A stretch of DNA of 64,000 bases from DAOUCP01 sp034432155 (GCA_034432155.1 DAOUCP010000016.1:11047-75046), one strand, 5' to 3'. Numbered from the stretch's first letter, positions 16,544 through 25,615 are shown. The notes: generated by a model from the sequence alone, not told the origin. Made by a program: numbers and translations.

Positions 16544-19500
16544 TCCGTACTGTGCTGCAGCCACACTGCTGGCAGGAACAGCCAACTGACGCGCGGTCCT
16601 GGCGGCGGATCGGTGGGCCAGACGAAAGGCGTCGGCGTGGGAGTCGGCGTGGCCGTCTGAGCCGGCGGCGGCGTCATCAGCGGCGGGCCCAGCACGTCCA
16701 GCGGCACCACGCCCAGACGCTCGGCGCCACCCTGGCCCCCCGTGAGCTCGAGCTGGCCGAAGTGTCGGTCGCCCCGCTCCACGGCATCGAACTGCCAGCT
16801 CAGCCCGACGTCGTACGCCTCGCCCGGAGCCACCCGCTCGGGTACCTGCGCCCGCACCTCATCCGTCCCCGTGGCTGGCACTACCGCGTAGGCCACCACC
16901 ACATCGTCGGGCTGATCCTCCGAGCCCTGCCAGCTCTGGACGTGGATCCACCACGGACCCGAGCGCGGATTGGTCACATCGCAGTACTCGGTCCATGACG
17001 GCGAACCACTCAGCGCAGCCTGCTCGCGCGCCTCTGCTTGGCCGTCCCGATCCGCGTCGTAGCCCACAAAGAGGTCGATATCCGGTGCCTCGGAGGAGAC
17101 GACCTCGGCCACCAGGCGCCGAGCACCCGCCGGCACGTCCACACGGATGGTCATGGTGCCCTCCATGGTGCCGGTGAACGGCCGGGTGCCCGCCAACAAG
17201 TCATACGGATTGTCCGGTGTCGGATCCACCGTCAGGGACATGCCCTGCTGCGATGCCTTCGTCAACCCCGATACCGCCACTCGCAGCGGCTCGCCGCCCT
17301 TTGAGCGGAAGCCGACGACGGCCGCACTACCGGTCCGGTCACGAGCGCTCACGACCGCGATCAGCGGTCCCCGCAGACCCACCGACCGGACGGTCACGGG
17401 CATCCGCAAGCTTCCCAGGGACCCGTCCTCGGGCGTCAGGATGACCTGTCCGAAGGCCCATTGCCCCACCGGTACACGAGTGACATCGGCGCGAACGCTG
17501 ATCTTGATGGGTCGGTCGGGCGCCACGGAGATGATTTTCGGCTCTACCACGAGCGAGAGGCCGGCCTGGACGTTGGTCGACACCTGCCAGCTCGTGGCCG
17601 ACGGGAGGCGCGTCGAGAGCGTGCGGCTCCACGAGCACCACCCGGCGCAACGGTGATCGGTCAAGGTCGCCAGGTTTAGCTCGCGGGGATCCCCGCCGCG
17701 CACCGGATTGGCCTCGTCGTATGCCTCGTTTGGCACGGCGAGGACGATGCCGCTCGCCGCCGCTCTGCCCACATCCAGTCGCCCGGCGCCCGCCGCCAGC
17801 GCATCGGCCCTGGTCGTGCCGTCCTGGAGACGGACCTGGTCCCCCGTCGCCGTCAAGGTAAGCGCGGACTGGATCTCCGCCGGCGTCCAGTCCGGATGCA
17901 CCGCGCGCAGCAGAGCTGCCGCGCCAGCGCCATGCGGGCTGGCCATGGAGGTCCCGCCGTAGACACCGAACTCCGGCGAACCGGCGGGCATCACCTCGTC
18001 GGTCGCCACCGCTGCCAGGATGTCCACCCCCGGCGCCAGGACCTCGGGCTTGAGCACGTCGAACAGGTAGCCCACGTGCAGTTCCCAGTCGGGTCGGTAG
18101 CAACAATCCTCCCCCGGTGCCGGCCCGCGAGCACTGAAGTCGGCCAGCACATCGGCGAACGCTGGCTCCTCACCGATCTGAGCGCCGCGGATGGTTCCCT
18201 GGTGGCCGGTGCCTCGCGCCAGCCAGTCCTTCAGGAGCTTGCCGTTGGCGTAACTCAGGTTCAGCGCCGGCATGCGGAACCCGAGGCCGGCATTCACCCG
18301 ATCTCCCTCGGTCTCACGGTTGACCCGCACCAAACCAATGGCGCCAGCACTGCGCAGACTGCCCGCAATGTAGTCCTGACGGGCAGGACTGTGATCGCCA
18401 TTGGAGTCGCAGACCACGATCTTGCCCTTAAGCGAATCGGCTGGGAAGCGGCTCATGCAGGTACCGTCGTCGCGTTGGCCACTGGCGTTAGTCAACGTCC
18501 CGGCATAGACGATGGGCGCCGGTCCCGCCCCTCGGGAGTAGCTGTAGCCGGGCAGATCGGCCGGCGGCCGGACGCTGCCACCCTTCAGCCCCGTCAGCAG
18601 ATTCAGACCGGCTCGACTGTGGCTCGTAGCGCCCACCGTCAACACCCAGGGCGCGGTGGAGTGGACCGAAGAAGGCTCTGGGCCGTCATTGCCGGCCGCA
18701 CTGACGACCATGACGTTCGCCTTGCGAGCATTCAAGAACGCCTCGGCGATCATGTTCTCCCACGGCGAGTTCTGCCCGGTGCCAATCGAGTAGTTCAGGA
18801 CATCGACGCCTTCGGCGATGGCGTGGTCAACCGCCTGCACCGTCGCCGTGGCCATGCACCGCCAGATCGGGTTCGCCGGGATGCAGACGTCGTAGGCGAT
18901 GATGTTGGCGTGCGGCGCGACACCGGAGATGGTCCGCACGAAGGCCTGCCCGCCGGCGACGAACATCGCCTCGGTGACATTGCCCGCGGCGGTACTGGCG
19001 GTGTGGCTGCCGTGACCGTCCCGATCCTCGGGGTCATTGAGGCTTTCCTCAAAGGACCAGATGCCGATCAATTTGTCATTGCAGGCCAAGCCAGCGTCAT
19101 AGTGCAGATTGGCCGCATCGCAGAAGCCTGTGTAGTTGCCAGCGCCCAACGGGTTCTGGTGGACGTAGCCGTCGGCACCTACCGCGGCGAAGGACGGGTG
19201 ATCACTGTTGATGCCGGTGTCGATCACCCCGACGACGATCCCCTCCCCCTTGGTCGCCGGCATGCCGTTCATCGCTGTGCCGTCCCAGACGCGCCCGGCG
19301 CCGATCCAGCGCGGACCGATATCGGTGGCCAGCGGCAGGCTTTGGTTGCGCTCGACACGCCGCACACCGGGCAGGCGCTGCACCGCCTCGGCCTCGGCTG
19401 GGGAAAGCCAGATTGCCACGCCGTTGAGGGCGTAGCGGTAACGGTGGAGCACATCCAGCCGATGGCCGAGAGCCGCCGTCGCGGCTCGCAGGAATCGTTC

Positions 19501-19836
19501 CTGCCGGACCGTCAACAGATCGAGGTAGGCCCGCGCGAGCGAGCTGTCGACGTCGAGGTTCCTGGGCGCCGAGAGCGGCCGTTGCGGGGCCTGATCGACC
19601 GTCGTTGCCAGGTACCCGGCGAGCGGTTCCTCTGCCAGCTGAACGATGTAATAGCTGGGCGTCGCAGACTTGCCGCTTGCCGTTGACTGCTCTTGCGCCT
19701 CGAGCACCATTGCCTGGATGTGGGCCGACCGGGCCTCGGGGCCCGGCGGGCTCATCGACGATCGCCCGGCGCTGGCCGGCACCGCCAAGAGCCAACCCGT
19801 CACGAGGAGCCAGAATGTCGCCCGTCGCCAGTTCAT
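16540..19836 (-). CDS. Exported subtilisin-like serine protease (S8) with PA domain
   Basis: 1098 residues. Signal peptide MNWRRATFWLLVTGWLLAV, an inhibitor-I9-like propeptide (SYYIVQLAEEPLAGYL...LNGVAIWLSPAEAEAVQRL), then the S8 domain with catalytic Asp in VGVIDTGINSDHP, His in DGHGSHTAS, oxyanion Asn in SAAGNDG and Ser in GGTSMASPHGAGA. A PA insert (KGKIVVCDSNGDHSPARQD) lies before the Ser, as in lactocepin and plant subtilases. The C-terminal half is beta-rich and includes a PPC-like segment (AGARRLVAEVVSSEAPDID). It ends with the hydrophobic LP motif SWLFLPAVWLQ. The ATG at 19836 has GGAGG 8 bases upstream; the frame continues to 20703 by chance through pyrK. Confidence 0.92.
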   Translation of the reverse strand: MNWRRATFWLLVTGWLLAVPASAGRSSMSPPGPEARSAHIQAMVLEAQEQSTASGKSATPSYYIVQLAEEPLAGYLATTVDQAPQRPLSAPRNLDVDSSLARAYLDLLTVRQERFLRAATAALGHRLDVLHRYRYALNGVAIWLSPAEAEAVQRLPGVRRVERNQSLPLATDIGPRWIGAGRVWDGTAMNGMPATKGEGIVVGVIDTGINSDHPSFAAVGADGYVHQNPLGAGNYTGFCDAANLHYDAGLACNDKLIGIWSFEESLNDPEDRDGHGSHTASTAAGNVTEAMFVAGGQAFVRTISGVAPHANIIAYDVCIPANPIWRCMATATVQAVDHAIAEGVDVLNYSIGTGQNSPWENMIAEAFLNARKANVMVVSAAGNDGPEPSSVHSTAPWVLTVGATSHSRAGLNLLTGLKGGSVRPPADLPGYSYSRGAGPAPIVYAGTLTNASGQRDDGTCMSRFPADSLKGKIVVCDSNGDHSPARQDYIAGSLRSAGAIGLVRVNRETEGDRVNAGLGFRMPALNLSYANGKLLKDWLARGTGHQGTIRGAQIGEEPAFADVLADFSARGPAPGEDCCYRPDWELHVGYLFDVLKPEVLAPGVDILAAVATDEVMPAGSPEFGVYGGTSMASPHGAGAAALLRAVHPDWTPAEIQSALTLTATGDQVRLQDGTTRADALAAGAGRLDVGRAAASGIVLAVPNEAYDEANPVRGGDPRELNLATLTDHRCAGWCSWSRTLSTRLPSATSWQVSTNVQAGLSLVVEPKIISVAPDRPIKISVRADVTRVPVGQWAFGQVILTPEDGSLGSLRMPVTVRSVGLRGPLIAVVSARDRTGSAAVVGFRSKGGEPLRVAVSGLTKASQQGMSLTVDPTPDNPYDLLAGTRPFTGTMEGTMTIRVDVPAGARRLVAEVVSSEAPDIDLFVGYDADRDGQAEAREQAALSGSPSWTEYCDVTNPRSGPWWIHVQSWQGSEDQPDDVVVAYAVVPATGTDEVRAQVPERVAPGEAYDVGLSWQFDAVERGDRHFGQLELTGGQGGAERLGVVPLDVLGPPLMTPPPAQTATPTPTPTPFVWPTDPPPGPRVSWLFLPAVWLQHSTE

Positions 19837-19955
19837 GCCATGGACCTCCAAGCCATTGCCTGCCTTCCGCGTTGAGAGCGCGACCGAGCTCGTCCGGTCC
19901 GCACTGCCGTGGTGCGCGCATGCGAGGAGCCGAAGCGGAGGGCCATCCGTCGGCC

Positions 19956-19984
19956 AGTTTAGCACAGGGCCAGCGCCACCCCAA
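19956..19984 (-). promoter_or_regulatory. Probable promoter of the subtilase operon
   Basis: On the minus strand TTGGGG (19984-19979), 17 bases, TAAACT (19961-19956). The start of translation is 120 bases downstream. The rest of the 298-base gap between pyrK and the subtilase (19837-20134) holds only degenerate GC-rich direct repeats around GCGCCACCG and GCCCCGAGG; I see no gene in it. Confidence 0.4.
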
Positions 19985-20134
19985 GGCACCGGGTCGGCGA
20001 CGCCCCGAGGTGCAGCGCCACCGACGCAACAAGGCCCAAGGCATGGGGCTGCCATTGCCCCAACGCGCAACGCCACCGGCGCCCCGAGGCGCAAGACGCA
20101 GCGCGGCCGGCGGAGCCGCGGCCGCGACCCCGCG

Positions 20135-20890
20135 TCATGCGTCGGGGACGGATGGCGACAACGGCGGCGGGTACACCACCACTGGGCCATCGCGGCACAC
20201 CAGCTGTCCCTCCAGCCAGCAGCTGCCGCACAAACCGATGCCGCAGCGCATGTAGGCTTCCCAGGCCAGCTGGGTAGCGACGGCGGCATCTTCGCCCAGC
20301 CGCCGCACCGCGCGCAACATGGCCGGTGGCCCGCACGCATAGATGGCATCGGGGCGCCCGCCAGCCAAGAGCTCCTCGACCACCTCCGTGACCAAGCCAG
20401 GCCGACCGGCGCTGCCATCGTCGGTGGCCAGGCATACCTCGGCACCGAGCGCGCGAAACTCCTCGACCAGTAGCAACTCGGAGGCGCAGCGAGCGCCGAG
20501 AGCCACGTGTAGGAGCGCCGCGGCCGGTGCGAGCCGCTGAGCCAGGAAAAGGAGTGGTGCAGCTCCGTAGCCGCCACCCACCAGGAGGTGATGACGGCCT
20601 GCCGGCTGGAATCCGCGACCGAATGGGCCACGGCACCACACGCGTTCGCCCACCTGAAGGCCGTGCAACGCTCGCGACACGGGACCCACGGCAGCCACGA
20701 CAAAGGTCAGCGGATCGGCCCCCGCCAGACTGAACGGCTTCTCGTCCAGCCCTGGCAGCCACAGCATGGCGAACTGACCAGGCTGAGCGTCCCAGCTGGC
20801 ATCCAGCACCAGCCTCCGGACGGTGGCCGTCTCCTGGCGCAGCGCCGCGATGCGCACCGCCTGGGGGAGCCTCGGTGCGCCACCGCTCAT
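20135..20890 (-). CDS. pyrK: Dihydroorotate dehydrogenase electron-transfer subunit
   Basis: 251 residues. Passes electrons from the PyrD FMN to NAD. FAD-binding EKPFSLAG and the ferredoxin-reductase-like VGGGYGAAPLLFLAQRL and YACGPPAMLRAV segments are clear, and the C-terminal CGIGLCGSC plus a later Cys (LVCRDG) supply the four ligands of the [2Fe-2S] cluster. The ATG at 20890 overlaps the pyrD stop as ATGA; a longer frame to 20971 lies in pyrD. Last gene of the pyrimidine run. Confidence 0.93.
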   Translation of the reverse strand: MSGGAPRLPQAVRIAALRQETATVRRLVLDASWDAQPGQFAMLWLPGLDEKPFSLAGADPLTFVVAAVGPVSRALHGLQVGERVWCRGPFGRGFQPAGRHHLLVGGGYGAAPLLFLAQRLAPAAALLHVALGARCASELLLVEEFRALGAEVCLATDDGSAGRPGLVTEVVEELLAGGRPDAIYACGPPAMLRAVRRLGEDAAVATQLAWEAYMRCGIGLCGSCWLEGQLVCRDGPVVVYPPPLSPSVPDA

Positions 20891-21906
20891 GGCTGGCCTC
20901 CCTCCGCCGACCGGCCATCGGCCGCCCCGTCGACCTCCGGAATGGGCGGCAACGAAGCCGGCTCGGGCCACTGCGGGCGCTGATGCGCGACCCCACGAAT
21001 CGCCGGCAGCGAGGTGTCATGCTCCCTCAGCCAGCGCACCAAACCCGCCCGCAGTTCGCCGAAGACCTCCACACCGCCGTAGTAGACACCCGACCCAACG
21101 CCCACCGCCGTTGCGCCGGCCATGATCATCGCCACCACGTCGCGAGCGCAGCGCACCCCCCCGGTGCCGATGATCGGCACCGACACCGCCTGGCAGATGC
21201 AGTACACGGCGTGCAAGGCGATGGGTTGAAGTGCTGGCCCTGAGATTCCGCCAACGAGGTTGGCCAGCACGGGGCAGCCACTCTCGACGTCGACTAGCAA
21301 GCCCGGCATGGTGTTGACGGCGCAGATGGCTGAGGCCCCGGCATCCACCACCGCCGCCGCAATTCGCGCGATGTCGGGCACATTGGGCGCCAGTTTCACA
21401 ATCAGGGGGATGTCGATGGCCCTGTGAACGGCGGACGTCACCGACGCGGCGGAGGCCAAGGAGGCAGCGAACGGCTCGCCAAACTCGGCCCGCACGTTGG
21501 GACAGCTGATGTTCAGCTCCACCAGATCGGGCTCCGCCCGAGCGACCACCTCGGCCACGCGAGCATACTCGTCCTCGCTGGTGCCGAAGATGCTGGCGAT
21601 CAGCGGCACACCCAGCGGCCTCAGCTCTCGTCGTGCCTGGCGCAGCAGCTCTACCTCGGCGGCTGCTCCTGGGTTGGCCAACCCAATGGCATTCAGCAAG
21701 CCGACACCGAAATCGACGCAGCTCGGATTCGGATGGCCACGTCGCGGCTCGAGGCTGACAGATTTGGCGGTGACGGCGCCCGCACCGGCGCGGGCCACGC
21801 GCACGAGCTGGTCAGCGTGGCTGCCCAGAATGCCAGAGGCCAGGACGAGCGGATTGGGCAGTCGGACGCCCGCAATCTCGACGGATACGTCGACGGCCGT
21901 CGTCAT
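20887..21906 (-). CDS. pyrD: Dihydroorotate dehydrogenase, class 1B catalytic subunit
   Basis: 339 residues. Oxidises dihydroorotate to orotate. FMN-binding barrel with NPLVLASGILG at the start, LVELNISCPNV carrying the class-1 catalytic Cys, VKLAPNV, and phosphate-binding IIGTGGVRCARD...AGATAVGVGSG. Class 1B because pyrK follows directly. About 35 extra Pro/Glu-rich residues extend the C-terminus beyond the usual end. ATGA overlaps join it to pyrE upstream and pyrK downstream. Confidence 0.95.
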   Translation of the reverse strand: MTTAVDVSVEIAGVRLPNPLVLASGILGSHADQLVRVARAGAGAVTAKSVSLEPRRGHPNPSCVDFGVGLLNAIGLANPGAAAEVELLRQARRELRPLGVPLIASIFGTSEDEYARVAEVVARAEPDLVELNISCPNVRAEFGEPFAASLASAASVTSAVHRAIDIPLIVKLAPNVPDIARIAAAVVDAGASAICAVNTMPGLLVDVESGCPVLANLVGGISGPALQPIALHAVYCICQAVSVPIIGTGGVRCARDVVAMIMAGATAVGVGSGVYYGGVEVFGELRAGLVRWLREHDTSLPAIRGVAHQRPQWPEPASLPPIPEVDGAADGRSAEGGQP

Positions 21907-22610
21907 GAGGGCATGGCCTGTCCGCGAGAACGCGCCAAGTACGCCACGACAGCCGCTGCCTGCTCCTGCCGAATGCTGCCGCTCGCGGCCAACGCCGCTA
22001 CCAGTTCGCGCAAGGTGGCCACAGCGTGCAGCCGATAGCCAGCCGCGGCAAGTTCGGCCCGACCCGTGCCCTGGCGATCGATGAGCACCACCACGTCGCA
22101 GATCTTCAGCCCAGCCGCCTCGAGCTTCCGGATGGCCTCCAACTTGCTTGCGCCGCTGGAGATCACGTCATCAAGCAGCACCACCGTCTCCCCGGCCCGG
22201 TAACGTCCCTCGATCTCTTGGCCGGTGCCATAGCCCTTCGCCTCGCGCCGCGGGTAGAGGAGCGGCCGACCGGTTGCCAGCGCCACCGCCGTGCCAATCG
22301 GCAAGCCAGCGTACGGCACCGCGGCCAGCCGATCAAAATCCAGCCGAGCCAGGAGCGACGCGTAGGCCTGTGCCGCCTGCCACAGGAGTGATGGGTCGGA
22401 AACGAGGAGCCGCAAGTCCAGATAGACCGGCGACGTACTGCCGTCCTTGAGCCGAAACGTTCCGAACTGGATCGCTCCTAAGGCCTGCAGCCGTTGCGCA
22501 AGCTCCTCGATCCCACCGTGCTCGGCCTTCGAGAGTTCCTCCATCCCACCGTCCTCGGCCTTCGACCGTTCTGCCATGGCACCGTCCTCCGACTTCGAGA
22601 GGTCCGCCAT
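21903..22610 (-). CDS. pyrE: Orotate phosphoribosyltransferase with repeat-generated N-terminal extension
   Basis: 235 residues. Converts orotate and PRPP to OMP. The PRPP loop VVLLDDVISSGASKLEA and the FGTFRLKDGSTSPVYLDLR, AAVPYAGLPIGTA and YPRREAKGYG segments are typical. The start is ATG 22610, fused to the pyrF stop as TGATG and preceded by GGAGG. Family members normally begin near residue 34; residues 1-33 are three 11-residue units (starting MADLSKSEDG, MAERSKAEDG, MEELSKAEHG) made by a 33-base tandem repeat. Each of the first units brings its own SD-like purine block and in-frame ATG, so shorter forms could also be made. Confidence 0.93.
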   Translation of the reverse strand: MADLSKSEDGAMAERSKAEDGGMEELSKAEHGGIEELAQRLQALGAIQFGTFRLKDGSTSPVYLDLRLLVSDPSLLWQAAQAYASLLARLDFDRLAAVPYAGLPIGTAVALATGRPLLYPRREAKGYGTGQEIEGRYRAGETVVLLDDVISSGASKLEAIRKLEAAGLKICDVVVLIDRQGTGRAELAAAGYRLHAVATLRELVAALAASGSIRQEQAAAVVAYLARSRGQAMPS

Positions 22611-22635
22611 CACACCGCCCTCCGCCTTCGCAAGC
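22504..22635. repeat. 33-bp tandem repeat, 4 copies, across the pyrF/pyrE junction
   Basis: Copies at 22504-22536, 22537-22569, 22570-22602 and 22603-22635, with a few substitutions each. The unit contains a GGAGG-like block and an ATG about 8 bases later on the coding (minus) strand; in the copy nearest the pyrE core the ATG has become ATC. The outermost copy holds the pyrF stop and true pyrE start. Confidence 0.9.
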
Positions 22636-23467
22636 CGTTGATCTCGTCCCGGAGCCGGCATGCCGCGATTCGGGGATCGGGGGCTTGGAAGATCGCCCGC
22701 GAGCTGTTGATGAGCATGCCACCGCCATCGCCGTCCAGGCCGGCGGCCACGGTGGCCGCCAGGTCACCCCCTTGGGCTCCGATGCCCGGCACCAGGAGCG
22801 GCAGGTGGGGGGCCACAGCCCGCACGGCGGCGATGGCTTCGGGGAAGGTGGCGCCGACGACCAGCCCCGCGTTGTCCTTCTGGCTCCAGGAGGCAACGGT
22901 GGCCGCAATCGCCACGTACAGCGGGCGACCGGCGACGATGAGCTCTTGGAAATCGGACGCCCCGGGATTGCTGGTGTGGCAGAGAACGAACGCCCCGCGG
23001 GCCGGGTCGGCCAGGAACGGCGCCACCGAGTCAGCCCCCAGGTAGGGCGAGACGGTGACCGCGTCGGCGCCGAGCACCTGGAAGGCAGCGCGGGCGTAGG
23101 CAGCCGCCGTGTGGCCAATGTCGCCGCGCTTGGCGTCCAGAATCGTCAGCCGATCGTCGGGCACATGGGCAATGACGGCCGCCAGAATCGCCAGTCCGTC
23201 CAGACCGAGGGCCTCGAAGAAGGCGCTGTTCGGCTTGTAGGCAACCGTGGCTTCGGCGGTGGCGTCGATCACCCGCCGGCAATGGTCCAGGGCCGCATCG
23301 GGGTCGCCCGTCGGATCCAGACCAATGCAGACAAGGGAGTCGAGCCGCTCGATGACCGCCGCCAAGCGTCGGTTGAAGGGCGTCGGCTGGACCGCATGGC
23401 AGCCGAGTGCTCCCGCGGCGCTCCCACCACCGCCGACCGCCGCGTCGTCCTCGCGAGGCCGGCTCAC
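22610..23467 (-). CDS. pyrF: Orotidine 5'-phosphate decarboxylase (type 2)
   Basis: 285 residues. Decarboxylates OMP to UMP. The catalytic DAKRGDIGHTA, the YKPNSAFFEALG strand, CHTSNPGASDFQ and LLVPGIGAQGGD are characteristic of the longer type-2 enzymes (also called the mycobacterial type). The start is GTG 23467, overlapping the pyrB stop as GTGA; the first ~25 residues are low-complexity Gly/Ala, so a slightly later start is possible. It ends at TGATG with pyrE. Confidence 0.94.
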   Translation of the reverse strand: MSRPREDDAAVGGGGSAAGALGCHAVQPTPFNRRLAAVIERLDSLVCIGLDPTGDPDAALDHCRRVIDATAEATVAYKPNSAFFEALGLDGLAILAAVIAHVPDDRLTILDAKRGDIGHTAAAYARAAFQVLGADAVTVSPYLGADSVAPFLADPARGAFVLCHTSNPGASDFQELIVAGRPLYVAIAATVASWSQKDNAGLVVGATFPEAIAAVRAVAPHLPLLVPGIGAQGGDLAATVAAGLDGDGGGMLINSSRAIFQAPDPRIAACRLRDEINGLRRRRAV

Positions 23468-24426
23468 ACCGCCCCCATGACGGCCGCGAGCAGCGCCATG
23501 CGCACGAACATCCCATTCTGGGCCTGCCGGAAGTAGGCCGCTCGCGCGTCGCCGTCCACCTCGGGATCGATTTCCCGCAAGCGCGGCAGGGGATGCATTA
23601 GCACCATCCGCTCTTTGGCCCGCGCCAAGAGCTGAGGGGTGATCACATAGAAGCCTTTGACCTCTTCGTACTGGGACAGATCCGTGAACCGTTCCACCTG
23701 AACCCGCGTGATGTACAGGACGTCCACGTCCTCAATCACGTCGGCCACGTTGTACGTCTCGCGCACCGGGACGCCAGCGTCCCGCACGCCGTTCATGAGA
23801 TCCAGCGGCAGCCGCAGGATCTCCGGCGACACGAAGGTCAGCCGCACGTCGTACTGACACAGGAGCCGGGTGAGGGAATGGACCGTCCGTCCGAAGCGCA
23901 AGTCGCCCACCATGGCGATGCGCAGGCCATCGAGCTGCCCCAGCTCATCCTGAATGGTGTAGAGGTCTAGAAGGGCCTGGGTCGGGTGCTCGCCCGCGCC
24001 GTCGCCTGCGTTGATGACCGGCACTGTGGCCGCGTCGGCCGCCTCGCGGGCACTGCCTACCTCGGGGTGGCGGATGACGATGGCATCGGCGTACTGCTCG
24101 AGCGTTCGAATCGTGTCCGGCAGGCTCTCTCCTTTGGCCACGCTGGAGAACTGCACTCCCTGGGTGATGGGAATGACACTGCCGCCCAGACGCTCCATGG
24201 CGGCGATGAAGCTGGCGCTGGTGCGGGTGCTGGGTTCGTAGAAGATGGCGGCCAGCACCCGTCGCTTGAGCAGGTTGGTTCCCCCCTCGGTGCGGACCAC
24301 ATCCCGCATCTGGTCCGCCAACCGAAAGACGTAGTCGATCGTCGGGGCGTCAAACTGGCTGACGGACAGCACATCCTGCCCGGCCAGCGGATTGGCCGAA
24401 CTCGAGCCGACGCTTCCTGCCGACAT
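23464..24426 (-). CDS. pyrB: Aspartate carbamoyltransferase catalytic subunit
   Basis: 320 residues. Carbamoyl-phosphate loop FYEPSTRTSASF, the 80s-loop lysine in SSVAKGESL, HPTQALLDLYTI, and aspartate-binding MHPLPR are all present. No pyrI regulatory subunit gene is next to it. GGGAGGAAAGGGAAC leads into the ATG. The 124-base gap from pyrC carries a two-copy 33-bp repeat. Confidence 0.95.
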   Translation of the reverse strand: MSAGSVGSSSANPLAGQDVLSVSQFDAPTIDYVFRLADQMRDVVRTEGGTNLLKRRVLAAIFYEPSTRTSASFIAAMERLGGSVIPITQGVQFSSVAKGESLPDTIRTLEQYADAIVIRHPEVGSAREAADAATVPVINAGDGAGEHPTQALLDLYTIQDELGQLDGLRIAMVGDLRFGRTVHSLTRLLCQYDVRLTFVSPEILRLPLDLMNGVRDAGVPVRETYNVADVIEDVDVLYITRVQVERFTDLSQYEEVKGFYVITPQLLARAKERMVLMHPLPRLREIDPEVDGDARAAYFRQAQNGMFVRMALLAAVMGAV

Positions 24427-24452
24427 GTTCCCTTTCCTCCCTCACCGGGCCT

Positions 24453-24518
24453 GGCTGGGCAAACCAGGCGCTCCGGAGTCTCGCCGGCTGGGCGAACCAG
24501 GCACTTCGGAGTCTCGCC
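24453..24518. repeat. 33-bp tandem duplication between pyrC and pyrB
   Basis: Two copies (24453-24485, 24486-24518) differing at a few bases, ending GGAGTCTCGCC. In the minus-strand transcript the segments can pair in alternative ways: an 11-bp stem from CTGGCTGGCGA to TCGCCCAGCCGG, or a short CCTGG/CCAGG hairpin next to the pyrB ribosome-binding site. A regulatory role is only possible, not shown. Confidence 0.75.
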
Positions 24519-24550
24519 AGCCAGTCATGCGGACATCCCAGGCCAACGTC

Positions 24551-25615
24551 CTAGACCGACGCGGGCGGAATCAACCGCCCCGAGCCGGCACGGGAGTGCA
24601 CTTCGCCGTCCTGCCAGACCGTCTGTCCACGCAGGACCGTCCGCCGCACCACTCCGCGCACCGTCCGGCCGGCGAAGGGCGACCAGTCCGCCTTGCTCTG
24701 ATAGCCACCATATGCCAGCACCCACGCTGGACCGATCTCCACCTCCACCGCACTCTCGCTAGGCGTGGAGATGCCGAACAGGCGGGCGGGCGTAGTGCTC
24801 ATCATCTCCACCAGGCGGTCTAGGGTCAGCCGTCCTTCGTGAACCGCTGTCAGCATCAGCGGCAACGCTGTCTCCAAACCCGGAAAGCCCGGCGGTGGCG
24901 CCGGCCCGTCCTTTTCGGCAAGCGTGTGAGGTGCATGGTCGGTCGCCAGGCAGTCGATGACCGCCAGATGGTCCCACAACGCCGCGACGTCGCTCGCGCC
25001 GGCCAGCGGCGGCTGCACGCTGCCCCGAGGCCCGAGAGCGGCTCCGTCGGCGGCCGTCAGAAACAAGTGGTGCGGCGTGACCTCGCAGGTCACCGGCAGA
25101 CCCGCTTCTTTGGCCGAGGCGATCAGGCGGATTTCCTCCTCCCGGCTCACGTGGGCCACGTGCACCCAGCGTCGATAGATGGCCGCGACACCCATCGCGG
25201 CCGCGAGCGGCAGCGCCTGCGCATGGACTACGATCGGCTTGTGTCGTGGCCAGGTGCGGAAATGCTGCGCCAGCGCGCTCAGGCTATCGATGCCAAGGGA
25301 GCCGTACGTTTCCTGCAGGTACAGCTTCAGGCCGCATGCCAGATCGGCGGCCGCGGCGCTGCCCGTGGCGTTCGTCGAGGTGCCGGCAAGGTACTGACCA
25401 ACATCGCAACGGGCGGCCACGGCAAGCGCCTGGCGGGTGGCCACCAAGGCCGGCCGATCTACGATCGGTGGCTGGGTGTTGGGCATCGCCAGCACCGCGG
25501 TGAAGCCGCCAGCAAGCGCCGCTGCCGTGCCTGTTTCGATCGTCTCCTTGTGCTCGCCCCCCGGCTGGCGCAGATGCACATGGACGTCGACCAGTCCTGG
25601 CAAGACGTAGCTCAT
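24551..25615 (-). CDS. pyrC: Dihydroorotase, CAD-like short form
   Basis: 354 residues. Cyclises carbamoyl aspartate. The start ATG 25615 leads straight into YVLPGLVDVHVHLRQPGG, so the N-terminal beta-sandwich half of ordinary bacterial class I enzymes is missing. Metal ligands are HVH, the carboxylated lysine in GLKLYLQETY, CEVTPHHLFL, HVAHVSREEE and ATDHAPHTLAEK. The wording of these blocks and PPPGFPGLETALPLML is close to the dihydroorotase domain of animal CAD. First of the six pyrimidine genes here; carAB and pyrR are not in the window. It begins 110 bases after the Vms1-like gene. Confidence 0.92.
   Translation of the reverse strand: MSYVLPGLVDVHVHLRQPGGEHKETIETGTAAALAGGFTAVLAMPNTQPPIVDRPALVATRQALAVAARCDVGQYLAGTSTNATGSAAAADLACGLKLYLQETYGSLGIDSLSALAQHFRTWPRHKPIVVHAQALPLAAAMGVAAIYRRWVHVAHVSREEEIRLIASAKEAGLPVTCEVTPHHLFLTAADGAALGPRGSVQPPLAGASDVAALWDHLAVIDCLATDHAPHTLAEKDGPAPPPGFPGLETALPLMLTAVHEGRLTLDRLVEMMSTTPARLFGISTPSESAVEVEIGPAWVLAYGGYQSKADWSPFAGRTVRGVVRRTVLRGQTVWQDGEVHSRAGSGRLIPPASV

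Noticed and set aside
19837..20703. N-terminal extension of the subtilase into pyrK
   Set aside because: The frame is open by chance in GC-rich DNA; ATG 19836 has a good ribosome-binding site and signal peptide, and pyrK occupies the region.
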